Origin: Porogramme epimiltina
Lineage: Eukaryota; Basidiomycota; Agaricomycetes; Polyporales; Polyporaceae
Length of the DNA: 64,000 nt
Assembly: GCA_900155495.1 (NCBI GenBank)
Contig: FTLJ01000415.1
Span: 24,603 to 88,602 of the forward strand
Direction of reading: 5' to 3'
Of the stretch, positions 1 through 11,037 are shown piece after piece (the stretch's first letter is position 1; each line of letters begins with the position of its first letter). The position numbers and the translations under genes were made by a program. The notes under the pieces were generated by a model. That model did not search any database. It worked only from the letters and a program-made list of their open reading frames with translations, and was not told where the DNA came from.

Positions 1-2
1 TG

Positions 3-1140
3 CCGCCTCTGTACGGCGAGGGTACAAACGCGTTCTATCGTCTGCAGGAGGAAATTATGAAAACGTCCCCCGACACCTCTCTCTTTGCATGGTCGGAGTG
101 CCCGATCGACGCGGGCAAACAAAGTCGTCGCCTTGCACTCCCAGCTGGTATTGTTGATAGTGAAACCCAATCGCCGTCCAACCCTGGTTGCCACCTCCTG
201 GCGCCATCGCCGGATCATTTCATAAAGAGCGTCGTCTCCACAATCATCCTGAAAGGAACAACAGGGTCCAAAAAAGCCGATACAAACGTACGTCGCTTCA
301 ATTGTGTCTGAAGCTCGTCGACCAACCTATAGTTTAAACACCTCACAGGGAAGAAGGGTATCCTTCGCTATGACTCCATATGGCGTCCAGGCGTACCTCC
401 CGTATATAGACCTTGGCAATGATTGCATTTTGGTGGACATTTTCTGCATCAACAGGACAGGCTCAGCAAGTCACCCCCTCTACTTGTTCCTACGAAGTGA
501 CGAGTCCACCGAAGAAGGTGAAGGGAACCCACGGCTCTATTATTGCCTGGCATACATACAATACTCGCGCGACAGTCCACAATATGCCCCTCAGAGACGT
601 CTTTTGTGTCCGGTTGAAGGCCACCTTGACTTCGAGCAGTGGAAGGAGATCTACATTTCTCCCCGGCCGCCATATCGCTCCAACTCCGCGTTACTCGACG
701 CCCATGAAAGATTATCTCGACTTTCCCTCGGGCCCTCACCGCCGTTCCGAATCAGGCCCTCGACGATTTCGGGCCTGCAACGCAGATATAGCCTCCGCCT
801 CACCTCTATCGAGGGAGCACACACCCCATGGACTGGACACGCTCCGGTACGACTATACTTTAGCTTTCTGTGGAGCTCCGCCCACATGGTAGTTGTCGAG
901 CTGGGCAGGTGCACACGTTCTCCAGTCACCGGACAGGACCTGGGCCCCCATTACGTCGTCGTCGGACCTTCTCTTCTACCTCCAACTTTTTTCGGGGCAT
1001 CTCACGATTGCGCAAAAGATCATGTTACAAATGGGTGCATTCGAGCGTTGAAAGACGGACAATATGAAGGATCGATCATTTTCAAGAGAAGCATCCTAGA
1101 CGACCCTATGGGAGGGACATTGGAATTACTTGTATGTTGA
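3..1140 (+). CDS. HET-domain (heterokaryon incompatibility) protein, 5' end outside window
   Basis: Partial gene. Reading frame 3 is open from base 3 and begins with LYGEGTNAFYRLQEEI, followed by SLFAW and HLLAPSPDHF; this series is the conserved end of the fungal HET domain and its linker. A 61-nt intron (288-348, GTACGT...CTCACAG, phase 0) joins the first exon to a second exon that runs to the stop at 1138-1140. The downstream part (about 260 residues, GRRVSFAMTPYGVQAYLPYIDL onward) resembles the beta-rich region that follows HET in basidiomycete HET-E-like proteins. HET proteins act in non-self recognition and programmed cell death between incompatible mycelia. The N-terminal part, including most of the HET core, lies before the window. 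Confidence 0.8.
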
Positions 1141-1894
1141 AGCACAGAAGTACTTAGACCGTGTAAATCTCCCATACTCTAAAGCTCTACTTAGTACTGG
1201 GACACACGTTACAGAATGGTACATATGAGTACCCCGTACATTGGATGCTACATCTAATCTCTTGATGCTGCGCATCCTGTTCCTCACGCTCTCATAATGC
1301 CGGGGGCACAACAACATCCACGCAGGCGAACAGCCAATGGAAAGCAACACTTACCCTAAGCCCGCGCTCGGTGATTGTGCTCGTATCGCTCCCAAGCGCA
1401 TCCTCGACGAGGTCCCCGAGCCATCCTTCGATATCGCGTGACCATGCATAACGCGCGTCGTTCGTTATGACGAGCACGGATGAGGGGAGAGTCGGCGTAG
1501 ACGCCCGCAGGCGCGATGGGGGAGAAGAGCAGGGCGTGGATCGCGGCGGGGAGGACGGGCCGGAGGAGCATAGAGAGTTCGTCCAGTAGGGAGGTGAGGA
1601 AGGGTGAAAGACAGGCTAGTCTTGCGTTGGGGTCCGAGGAGGAAGGGCTGCGCTCGAACAGCATGACTTCATATGCGACGATGTCTGTGAGGGAGGTGGT
1701 GTGCAATTTAGTCGAAGCGCTTCACGGCAGGAGAGGGTTTGGGTCGAAGTAGAGTCCAGGGACGGGTGGGGCCGATTGTCGCGCCAAGAAGAGTGATGGG
1801 CACCGTGGAATTGCCCTACTACTCGGGGGAACAGGCTGTGCGTTTTCGTTGGCTGCGTTGTTCTCCACGCATGTCGCCATCGTTGTAGTAGTGT
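1141..1894. other. Gene-poor stretch with a possible decayed coding region on the minus strand
   Basis: No complete gene is supported. On the minus strand, 1706-1480 reads as protein-like sequence (VAYEVMLFERS, LLDELSMLLRPVLPAAIH), and a second frame at 1475-1345 reads LVITNDARYAWSRDIEGW and ends at a good donor (GTAAGT near 1344). The two segments are in different frames and I could not find introns that join them. I do not recognise the family. It may be a degraded gene or an unsolved exon structure. Confidence 0.3.
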
Positions 1895-1908
1895 CTATGG
1901 GAGCACTG

Positions 1909-2418
1909 TTACAGTGAACTTGAGGCCCTGCGCTCGGCTTGAGGGAAAGTGGAAGGGAGCCTCAGGCTGGGGACCGAAGAGCGATTGTTGCGAAGATCGC
2001 GGCATATATAGCCCGGGTTGGCGACCTCGCGCGAGCCGCGATTGCGGACGGGGACACATATTCCGCGCGCGGAAGCCATCGCGGGCCACGGCTGCCCGAA
2101 GATCTCGTCGAGCTCCTCGAGCGTGCGCCCGCGCGTCTCGACGCCGAACAGGAACCACAGCACCGACGCGCACACGTCCCAGACGACGAACACGAAGTAG
2201 TACTTGTACCCCCAGCGCTGCAGCCCGACAGCGTTCGCGAACGTGTTGACGAATCCCGCCGCGTTCGAAATGAGGATGTGCACTGTGGTCGGGGAAAGGA
2301 GGCGGCGGTGCGTGGCGAGTAAGTGGTGGGGTGCAGCATGCTCTGGAAAAAAAAGTGGAGGACGCACCAGCCATGCCCTTGGCGCGCATGCGCTGGTCGA
2401 GCACCTCGGCGCAGTGGG
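1909..2418 (-). pseudogene. 5'-truncated MFS sugar transporter relic (C-terminal part only)
   Basis: The minus strand encodes only the last part of a sugar porter: VLDQRMRAKGMA, then an 85-nt GT-AG gap (2367-2283), then NAAGFVNTFANAVGL, WGYKYYFVFVVWD and the signature VETRGRTLEELDEIF. This is transmembrane helices 10-12 and the conserved tail of the MFS sugar transporter family. Upstream of about 2418 no further transporter sequence is visible, so roughly 400 residues are missing. A complete but different sugar transporter lies 2 kb away on the same strand, and its tail (ETSNRSLEELAF) differs, so this is not a simple recent copy of it. It is probably a relic. Confidence 0.7.
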
Positions 2419-3394
2419 AAGTCTACCGGAGGCTTGCGGGTTGCCAAGTTAGGCGTGGAGCGGAGAGTCTACTTGAGAGGGAAGGCGCGTCTTCTGATGA
2501 GGGTCACAGGAGAGCGGGCAATCGAGTGCGCGATGGGGTACTGCGTCGTTCGATATGCCTGTGGCCTTTGAGACCAGTGCTCCATCGGTCATTCAGTGCG
2601 AGCGACAGCTCGGACCGTGTGTTGGAATGTACGCTCCCGAGTCATCGTGACCTCGAAAAGCCGTAAGCACTGACGAGAACCAACATGTTGAGATAGTGGG
2701 TGTTCTTGAACTCCTCTGAATGTCGGTTATCGCAAATGTATCCTTTCTACGCGTCTGTTAATATGCAGATTTCGTATCAGTCTGGCCCAGAGTGCGATAC
2801 GAGATGAAGGACACCTACCACTGGCAGTATGTCAACTGTCAAAGCCTCCTTCATTCCGAATAGTAATGTTACATGACGAGAAATGGCCCTGAGCGAAACG
2901 AGGTATGAACAAGCAATGTCTGACTCACCCCTGAAGTTTGAGCCGGGCATGGTTGCATTCGGGAGCGGCCAGGAAGAGCAGTCGTCGACGTTCATCGATG
3001 ACGTATGCAGCTTGGAGGTCCTTTCCTCAGTAAACGCCCGTTACCCTCAAACGCGGTCACGTGTACGCGCGTATGACCGCCTCCACAACGCGTCTCGTAC
3101 GACGGCGACTACACATCATTGCGCGACCGTCATGGAAGTCATGTTTAGTGTCACCTCAGTGCCATTCATATGTGCCTCCCTCAAAAACCGGGGTTCTAAT
3201 TAGAGGGCCACGTTGGCAGAGCCGTGTGCTGCCGATCCGGCAGGGCATCATGCGAAGGCTTCGTGCATGCTGCGCGTTAGCATGTCAGCGCTGATGTACT
3301 CAACCCATGTTTCAAGGGTATTTATAGTGACTGCTAGAGGTGCATCTTCATCCTGTATCATTCTTCCTTCACTCCGTCCGTTCCAAGAGCTCTA
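2419..3394. other. Intergenic, no gene recognised
   Basis: Only short ORFs in several frames without family motifs. A minus-strand stretch at about 2995-2930 (VDDCSSWPLPNATMPGSNF) is followed by a donor-like GTGAGT, but no matching exon could be found. Confidence 0.5.
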
Positions 3395-4140
3395 ATGTAC
3401 TTAGCTTCGGGTCGCCCAACGTCCTCGCCGCAGAGTAAAACCGTAGTGGCAACACCAAGAGGGATCTCTCCAAACAGCAAGGTCACTCTCACTACATATG
3501 TACGTGTAAGGCAGATACCATACAAGAGACCCCGAGAATCGAGCTCACTCACTACTAGGAAGCAGCTCTCGCCAACTCCATCCAGCTCCTACCCACTCGC
3601 ATCCTCGACGACTGGATGCGCCAGCGCCCCACCACCTCCCCCGTCCTTCCGGATGACCTCAACTCGTTCACCCTCGTCGCCCTCCGCAGCCTCCTGAAAC
3701 GCGCGGTCGACAGCGGGCGCTCAGGAGCCGCCGAGCAGGAGCTTCTGGTGCTTCTGGCGGCCCCGGGCCCGTACGAGCTCTGGATGAACCGCCAGGAACT
3801 GTGCGACGCGCTGCGGCGGCTCGCAGAGGAGATAGAGGGCTCAGGGTCGAGCGCTGGCTCTGACGAGAGCGGGAGTGTCGGGGGCGAAGGTTCATCTTGT
3901 GGGCCGGACTTCGCCCCTTTTGCTCCCGCGCTTAGGGACATGCTGGAGGTGAACGAAACGCAAAGATGGGAGGCCCACCGGCGACGCGCGGAGGGTTCGC
4001 TCGAAGAGATGAACGGTGATGGGCGTACCACACTACGGATGTATGGGGAGTACATGAATGCCTTCAACGGCTTGTTTGACAGCACTCGGGACGCTGAGCG
4101 CCCAGGAAGCCGGGCAGGTGACCGACGGGCGTGCCTGTAA
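3395..4140 (+). CDS. Hypothetical protein, about 228 aa
   Basis: Two exons: 3395-3499 and 3559-4140, joined across a 59-nt intron (GTACGT...CTACTAG, phase 0). The second exon reads continuously as AALANSIQLLPTRILDDW, then LVALRSLLKRAVDSG and a leucine-rich, helix-forming segment with acidic serine stretches (SSAGSDESGS), and ends EEMNGDGRTTLRMYGEY... The composition and frame suggest a real soluble alpha-helical protein. I do not recognise the family and no catalytic motif is visible. The start (ATG 3395) is the first in frame but is not independently supported, and the C-terminal 20 residues may instead be an unspliced intron. The gene converges on the sugar transporter, whose stop is 147 bp away. 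Confidence 0.45.
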
Positions 4141-4287
4141 GGTTCGCCGGGCAGGTTTCGAGGAACTCAACTTCCGTGGTCGCCTTTTGGAGGGAACGTG
4201 GGTGTCTATTAATACAAAGGCTTGTACAGACCTGACCGAGGGTAGGGATACATGGGAGACGCTGTCTGAGCCGCAGGGGTGGTAGGT

Positions 4288-6197
4288 TCAGCGGCTCTCG
4301 ACATGGATCGCGCTTTCTTTGTCGCTCGCGCCATCCGGGACCGGCGCGTGCACCTCCTCCTCGATCCGCTTCTGTTGCTCCGCGCGGACCTTGTCACCTT
4401 CGAACACTATCGTGGAGGAGTCAGCGACCGACAACGACGGAGGGAGAAGCATCAAACGTACGGAAGGCAAGCTCTTCGAGCGAGCGGTTGGACGTTTCGG
4501 GGAAGAGGAACCAGACGAAGACGACCTCAAACAAGAGGAACACGCAATAACTGATATAGTACTTCCAGCCTACGCAATCACGGGTCAGTTTATTCTTGGC
4601 ACAACAAGGGAGCACGAACGTACCGGCGTTGTTGATGCCAATCGGGTTTACGAACTGGTTGAAGAAACCGGCAGCACGGCCCCACCACTGGAAGACAGCA
4701 ATGCCCTTGGCACGTGCGTGGAACGGGAAGAGCTCGACGAGATACGCTGCATGCGGATGTCAGCTTGAATCACGAAAAGAGGCTGCGAGCAAAGGGACAC
4801 GCACTGTAGGTGAGCGCGTTGAAACCCATGTTGTACGCGGGGCTGTACAGGAAGATGAACGCGATGACTGCACGCGAGGCCGCCTGGCTGTTCGTCAGCG
4901 CGTACCGCGCGCTCGCGATTGTCCAGCCGGTGAAGATGAGCGTGAGCGACACCGTGCAGACCATGTACGCGGTACGCCGGCGCATCTTCGGCACGGTGAG
5001 CGCAAGCGTCGTGCCGTTGATGAAGCCCCAGCACGTCATGGCGAGGTTGATGAGGTTCTTCGTCCGGTCATCGTGCACACCGACATTGTCGAGGATGCGC
5101 GCGAGGAAGTAGGATGTGAGGCCGTTCCCGGACCACTGCGTCGCGAGCCCGAGGAACGAGCAGAGCAGGAGCCGCTTGCGCATCCCTGGCGCGCGCACGA
5201 GCTCGCGCCACGACCCTTGGGCTTGTTCCTTCTCGAGCTCGAGCGTCTTCTCGATCTCCGCGAACTCGAGCCGCACAAACTCGGAGTTGAGGTCGCCTTC
5301 TGCGTGGTACTTGGCGAGTATCGAGTACGCCTCGTCGCGTCGACCGTGGGCGATGAGCCAACGGGGGGACTCGGGGAGGAAGCCGATGAAGAGTATTTGG
5401 AGCATGGAGGGGACGACTTGCAGAATTGACGGGATACGCCACCCCCAGTTGGTGGGGAGTCGGAACGTTCCGAGGGTGACACCAGCGGCGACGATCGCGC
5501 CAATGAACCAGGAGGCGTTGAAGAGCGATCCCATGCGTGCACGTTCTTTGGGGTATGCAAGCTCACCAATCATGGACGACGCCGCTACGATGGCAAAGGG
5601 GATTCCAAAGCCCAGCAGGAAGCGCGCGATGACAAACATTGCGACTATGAGGAAAATATGCGGTCGGACACGTGAATATCGGGAAGAGAAAATGATCGAC
5701 GTACAGTTCTGTGAGGCAGTTTGTAATGCGGCACCAATCATCATAATGATGCTTCCAAAGAGAATCGCCCATCTGCGTCCCATCTTGTCCGTGACGAAGG
5801 GCACGAATGGCAGAGAACAGATTGAGCCGAGAGAGTATAGGGCAGAGAGAAGCCCGAGAATAGTGGATCTTGGATGGTTGAAGACTAGAACAGGGTCAGG
5901 ATCACAGTCGCCATGGCCCGAATTCTGTAGACATACACGCATCCCAAGTGGGCACAGCCTGGAGGCCATTCATCATGGAAGAGTCAAATCTGTCGTGTAA
6001 GGCCTTCGTGATCAGTGCCGTATGATCGCTAGTAAGGGGAATGTGAAGGCTCACCCACTGGTCATCTCGATCCCAATGCATGTTGGGAACATGATGAAGT
6101 ACAGTAAGCGCAAGTTACGCTTCCTATACCACGAAACCTGGTCCTCGCGAACGAGTTGCACTAGCTGAGGCTCGCTTCCACTTGCGCCGACTGCCAT
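4288..6197 (-). CDS. MFS sugar transporter (sugar porter family)
   Basis: Seven exons and six introns (6054-5990, 5936-5885, 5704-5645, 4804-4747, 4623-4570, 4461-4407) give 521 aa, the usual size for 12-helix sugar porters. The first helix region is LRLLYFIMFPTCIGIEMTSG; then GFDSSMMNGLQAV, the loop motif DKMGRRWAILFGS, MFVIARFLLGFG, PESPRWL, YLVELFPFHARAKGI and the tail FPETSNRSLEELAF. It should move a sugar across the plasma membrane by proton symport or facilitation. Lactose/hexose permease-like fungal porters are the nearest type I recognise; the substrate cannot be read from sequence. Start chosen at 6197 because a TATATAT element lies about 90 bp upstream; the in-frame ATG at 6278 would sit almost on it. 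Intron 3 is 60 nt without a stop, so retention would add 20 residues. Confidence 0.93.
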
Positions 6198-6284
6198 CTC
6201 GACCAAAGGCTCGCTGTGAGGGTGGGAGAATGATGGCCTACGGGAGACGAGGGCTGGAGGAGAACGCCTGAGGAGCACCTGAGC

Positions 6285-6291
6285 ATATATA
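6285..6291 (-). promoter_or_regulatory. TATA box of the sugar transporter
   Basis: TATATAT on the minus strand, about 90 bp before the chosen ATG at 6197. It supports that start over the in-frame upstream ATG. Confidence 0.5.
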
Positions 6292-7697
6292 CTCCATAGA
6301 CTGGCAGCACGCTACCCACTAGGTCCGGCGTATACACCTCGCCTCAACGGCGATGTCGTACGTGATCCAGAGAATCTCCGGTAAGCTTCCTTGGCGTACA
6401 GTTTTAGTCTACGATGGGAAGTGTAGGTCGGCCACACAGTGATAGGCGCACCTGCAATGAATGTGATGAGCACTGGGATATCGTGGGATGGAGCGCATTG
6501 CGGCGCCCGTGACTTACTGCTCTCGCTAGGGAACCCTCTCTCCTGATCATCCGCACCGGCTTCTTTGCAGGTTTCGATAGTGGTCATGGGAGGCCAGGCG
6601 GGAAAATGTCGGTAGTGGACCCCGTGCGGGGCGGCGAGTGGGTGGCTTCTTGGCATTCGGTGCTAGAACACCATTCCGCCCCCTCAGGCTGTTCCCCTCA
6701 GATTCCTGCTGTAAACGAGTTCCCAGAGCTAGTCTATCACATCCCCGCATTCGAAGAGTGATGGGCCCTGGGCTTTCACATAGAATCGCCACCGAGGGTG
6801 AAGGCAGGCGTTGACTCGGAACAATTCAATATGCTGTTAGACGTTCGGAAGCTTTGGATTGCTGGTAGGAGTTGCGGGGAGCCGACGGGCTAATCGATCC
6901 TTCCTCATTGCTTCGTCCTCGAGGTAGAAGGCTGCGTGGGGATTGTATGTATGAGCACGGATAGCATGTGCGGCCGAAGAAAGTACTCATAGGGCCGAAT
7001 TAAGCTCACTCACTGGGATCAACGACAGTTATACATAGCAGGCCTGTGCCGTCACGGCACGACTTGTAGCTTCCTAAGAGGGAATTCGACAACTGCTGTG
7101 CTGTATGAGGTGTTGACATCTGTCGGCGTCACTGGCCTCACTTCTAAGACGGTTTCGAATGAGAAATCTCGCAGTTAAAGCTCGAGTTTACGTGGACGCT
7201 ATAGAGCCCACAGTTTACCTTGTAGCTAGGTGGGACGTCTTGAGGAACACATTGCTCCGTGGAACAGGGACAATTCACCGACGAATGTTCCTTTGTGGAG
7301 CGCGGCGGAACTCAGCGATCGTCTCGAATGAATTCAAGGATCTTCTGCATTAGATGGCTAGAGATAGACCATGAACGTTATGTTGGACTGATTTTCCGCT
7401 GGAAGAAAGCAGCCAAAGAGTACCTATAAGCTCTTGCGAAACCCGCTGGCAGGGGAAGGAGTCAAAGAGGATAATCAAGTTGAACCTGAACCGAGCCGGG
7501 CCGACGGCATGACGCGAGGCGACCACCATATCGAGCGAACGCGTCTGGGCCGTTATGGGCGCCAACGCGTTCCTCGTCTCTTGACTAACGCCACCTCGCC
7601 TCTTTCTCTCTGCTTCTCCCTATCTCCTCCCTTCTCGTTGCCGCACCGACTCCTCACCTCCTAGGACCGCTTACCCCACCCTTAACGAGTTTCCAAG
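6292..7697. other. Intergenic, no gene recognised; pyrimidine-rich end
   Basis: About 1.4 kb without convincing coding sequence on either strand. The last 100 bp (about 7590-7680) are pyrimidine-rich (TCTTTCTCTCTGC type) and form the likely core promoter of the NEDD8 gene. Confidence 0.6.
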
Positions 7698-8195
7698 ATG
7701 ATGATCAAGGTCAAGGTGAGCATGCACTGTCTATGCACGTTTCCTGGAATCGCCACTGACCCTAATATCGCTCCTTGCTAGACCCTTACCGGCAAGGAGG
7801 TACGGAGATCCTCCAAAGATTGGCTAGAATGTGCTTTTATTAACATAGACCTACAATTGGATGGTAGATCGAGCTCGATATCGACCCTGAGGACCAGGTG
7901 CGCATCAATCTGACTCGTTGGACGTCTAGTACTGATGCTAGTATAAATATGCGTCTGTCTGCCGTACACCAGGTCTCTCGCATCAAGGAGAAGGTCGAGG
8001 AGCAGTCTGGTGTCCCACCGCCGCAACAGCGGTTGATCTTCGCTGGAAGGCAGATGTAAGTGGCGTATAAAGGAATATAGAGACACTTGCTGATCTGCAT
8101 GGGACAGGGCGGACGACAAGGTCGTCAAAGATTTCAACATCGCGGCGGGCGCGGTGCTTCACTTGGTTCTCGCTCTCCGTGGCGGCGCATGCTAG
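7698..8195 (+). CDS. NEDD8: NEDD8/Rub1 ubiquitin-like modifier
   Basis: Five small exons: 7698-7715, 7782-7799, 7868-7897, 7973-8055, 8108-8195, with four GT-AG introns. The spliced product is 78 aa: MMIKVKTLTGKEIELDID, then VSRIKEKVEEQSGVPP, QQRLIFAGRQMADDK, and the end VLHLVLALRGGAC. It aligns end to end with NEDD8, including the LALRGG conjugation end, followed by only two extra residues (AC) that a C-terminal hydrolase must remove. NEDD8 is activated by the Nae1-Uba3 pair and attached by Ubc12 to cullins, so it controls SCF ubiquitin ligases, which use F-box proteins such as those further along this window. The two first exons are only 18 nt each, so ORF callers miss the gene. Confidence 0.97.
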
Positions 8196-8992
8196 ATACC
8201 CTCCCCGCATTTCCGACACCTGCCACCCGGGTGGCTCTTCCCTACTCCTACAATGTAATGTCTTACACGATCGACGGCTAGGCGGCATCGGGAAGGTCGG
8301 GGAAGAAGAGGCAGAGACACGACAGAAGTTTCAATGGTGTATTTCGCAGTACGTTGTATCCATGTTAGACCCCCTCTCAAAGCTGCTTTCATTGCTTTTG
8401 TGCGTACGCCCACGCGCCTACGTCCGTGGCAATCGGGTTCTTTGGTTGTATTCTCATAAGTACCTACACACTCCATCTACGAGGACCATCTACCATGAGT
8501 GTTATTAGTACGATACGTTCAGACATAATGGTGTAACAGCTATCGATCACAATGAGCCCAGGTAAGCGCCACCTTCACTAGTATGTGGGCTGTGCATTGG
8601 CTGTATGCGCTCATCGAAAGTTGTATGGGCTTCGTGTGCGCATAGGTCAGCGCAGAGGGCGTGCATGAGAGATCTTCCCCTACCTTCAACGTACGAATGC
8701 AAACTTATGATATCCCGCCATTAATGCGTAGCTTGATATGGGGATCCATGTCGCGTATATCTTTTTGCACTCGCTCATGTCCCTCAGGCTCATGGAGTAA
8801 TGACAATGCTCAACATTCTCACTAGAATACAATTGCACCGCCCTTAGGGCGTGCACGATCAATAGCTATCCCTCTAGACTCCCACGCCAACAGCATGAAG
8901 AACGATATGAATGGAGCAAAAAATAGGGAAAGCGACTCTTCTACATCTACCCCTCCTTCACATAACCCATCTCACTTACTCTTCAACTACGT
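8196..8992. other. Convergent intergenic region
   Basis: 3' flanks of NEDD8 (+) and P450-A (-). I see no coding sequence; AT content is higher than in the exons. Confidence 0.6.
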
Positions 8993-10992
8993 TTAGATCA
9001 TGGAGGTCTGGCGAATGAGGTTGACCGAGTTCGCGTGGCGGGGCGTGATCGTGACCTTGAACGGCTTCGGGTGGCTGCAACATAGGACATCAGCACCGTG
9101 TTCCTGCCTACTAGGCAGCTCGCGAGGACGTACCGGACGGCGTGCTCCTCGAACTCGGTCGAGATCGGGATCTCCTTCCCGTCCTTGTCGAGCGCGGGCG
9201 TGAAGCGGAACGCGTAGAAGAGGTTCGAGATCATCGCCCAGACGGTGTTCTCCGCGAGGTCCTTGCCCGGGCAGATGCGCCGCCCGAAGCCGAACGCGGG
9301 CCCGCGGGGGTCGGGCTGCACCGTGCGGCCCTCGACCTTGAGGAAGCGGTCCGGGTTGAATTTCTCCGGCTCGGGGTACACGCGCGGGTCGTTGAGCATG
9401 GCCCTGAGGGGAGAGCATGAACGGGGTTGGGGAAGAGCGTGAGGGGAGAGAGGCGTACCAGGTGTTAGCCATGACCATGGAGCCCTTCGGGATGTAGTAG
9501 CCGTTGTACTCGTCGTCTTCCATGAGACGGTGAGGCACGCCAGTAGGAGTGGTAGAAGCATAGCTGCGGGCCCAACCTTCAGCGTCCTGAACCTTTGACA
9601 GATCGTCAATGCGGAGACGTACCGAATGGCCTCAGTCATGACGGCATGGAGATACGGGAGCTTCTCGCGGTCACTAAAGGTGGGGAGGCGGTCCTTGCCG
9701 ACGACCATGTCCATTTCGGCCTGCACACGCGCCTGGATGACAGGGTCGCGCACGATGGAGACCATGGTAGTCATCATAGCTGAGACAGTCTGTAACGTTG
9801 GAGAAGCCGTTAGCGCATAGGCGATACGCCCGACCAGTGAAGACCAACCGTATCGAAGCCACCGGAGTACGTAATGCCTGCGGTGCTCCGGACGCCCTCC
9901 TCGTCGCCAGTCTCCTCAAGCATGCTCGCAGTGTAGCAAGGGACAGCCGTGCCGTTAGCCTGTCACAAGGTTAACATTAGAGAATAAGCCAGAGGCCCGC
10001 CCATCGTGGCCAAGGGAGCATACGTACCATCTGCTTCTTAACCTGTTCGAAAGGCGTGTGAAGGAATTCGTGAAGGTCCTCGCGCGTGCCAGGGGGGAGA
10101 CGCTTGAAGCCAGCGCCAGGCATCCAGTCAGGGATGAACCGTACTAGGAAGCGCTAGAGCGTTAGCACAAAACGCCGATGACCTTATAGGGTCCAGGGTG
10201 CTCACGGGGAGGAAGCAGGTCAACGATATGCGCGCCAACGGCACCGACAGCTTCGATAGTAGCGACGCCGCGCTCCGCGAGGTTGACGTAGTGGTCGTCA
10301 AGGCTCTTAACCTCGTGTCCGTAAGTCATCATCATCGTAATGCCCGCGGCCATGCGCTTGATGTACGCCTTGTAGTTCTCGGGGTCGTCAAGGACATCGT
10401 TGAGCATCTTGTGGACCTCGTGGAGCTGGATGGGGTAGTAGTTGGGGAGGCGGGGCTTCTTGAGGTACTCCTGGAGGTACTTGCGGTGGCGCTTGAACTT
10501 GTCGCCGTACGGAACAATGGGCAGGGCCCAGTCCCAGCCAATACTATAACATAGAGTTAGATCACTAGCGACTAACGCGAGAGTCGACGCAGAGCTACGT
10601 ACACGTCGCCGGCCATGGGGACCCATGGCCTGCAGGAGTAGAGGGCGCTACGCTTCTCGAGGAGGTCGTGTGCGATGCTCGCCGAGTTGATAACAACGAT
10701 GTCCTTGCCGAACGTCTGGAAGTAGATCAGGTCACCTAGCAGAGTATACGCGTGAGCAGGCTGGCAAATAGGGAGAAAACAAAAGTGATAGCGACTTACC
10801 GTACTTCTTGCTCCAGTCCTGGAAAGTCCTCCAGGCGACGTCCTGAGGAACGTCATAGATTGCGCCGATGAAGGGGAGTCCCCTAGGGCCAGGAGGCACG
10901 GGGAGACCTTTGGGGTTCCTCGAGCGCAAGCGGACGAGGTAGACGAACGCGACGGCGGCGGCGATAGCAAGCACGTACACGGAGGACGACAT
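8993..10992 (-). CDS. Cytochrome P450 (P450-A), OrdA-like basidiomycete type
   Basis: Nine exons and eight introns (10799-10736, 10602-10544, 10205-10144, 10027-9960, 9848-9790, 9622-9564, 9458-9404, 9133-9075) give 504 aa. An N-terminal membrane anchor (VYVLAIAAAVAFVYLV) is followed by the proline hinge PVPPGPRGLPFIG. The oxygen-binding I helix is GITYSGGFDTT, the ExxR motif EAIR, the PERF-type motif NPDRF, and the heme loop FGFGRRICPG with the Cys ligand near residue 432. It is an ER-bound monooxygenase that needs a P450 reductase. Such OrdA-like P450s are expanded in white-rot fungi and often occur in metabolite clusters; the substrate is unknown. It lies 3.3 kb from the sesquiterpene synthase on the same strand. 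Start at 10992 chosen because a TATAAGT lies 45 bp upstream. Confidence 0.95.
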
Positions 10993-11030
10993 GGCGAGGT
11001 ACAAGGAGGGATAAGACGCAGGGTGGGGAC

Positions 11031-11037
11031 ACTTATA
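11031..11037 (-). promoter_or_regulatory. TATA box of P450-A
   Basis: TATAAGT on the minus strand 45 bp upstream of the ATG at 10992; it makes the in-frame upstream ATG at 11040 unlikely. Confidence 0.5.
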
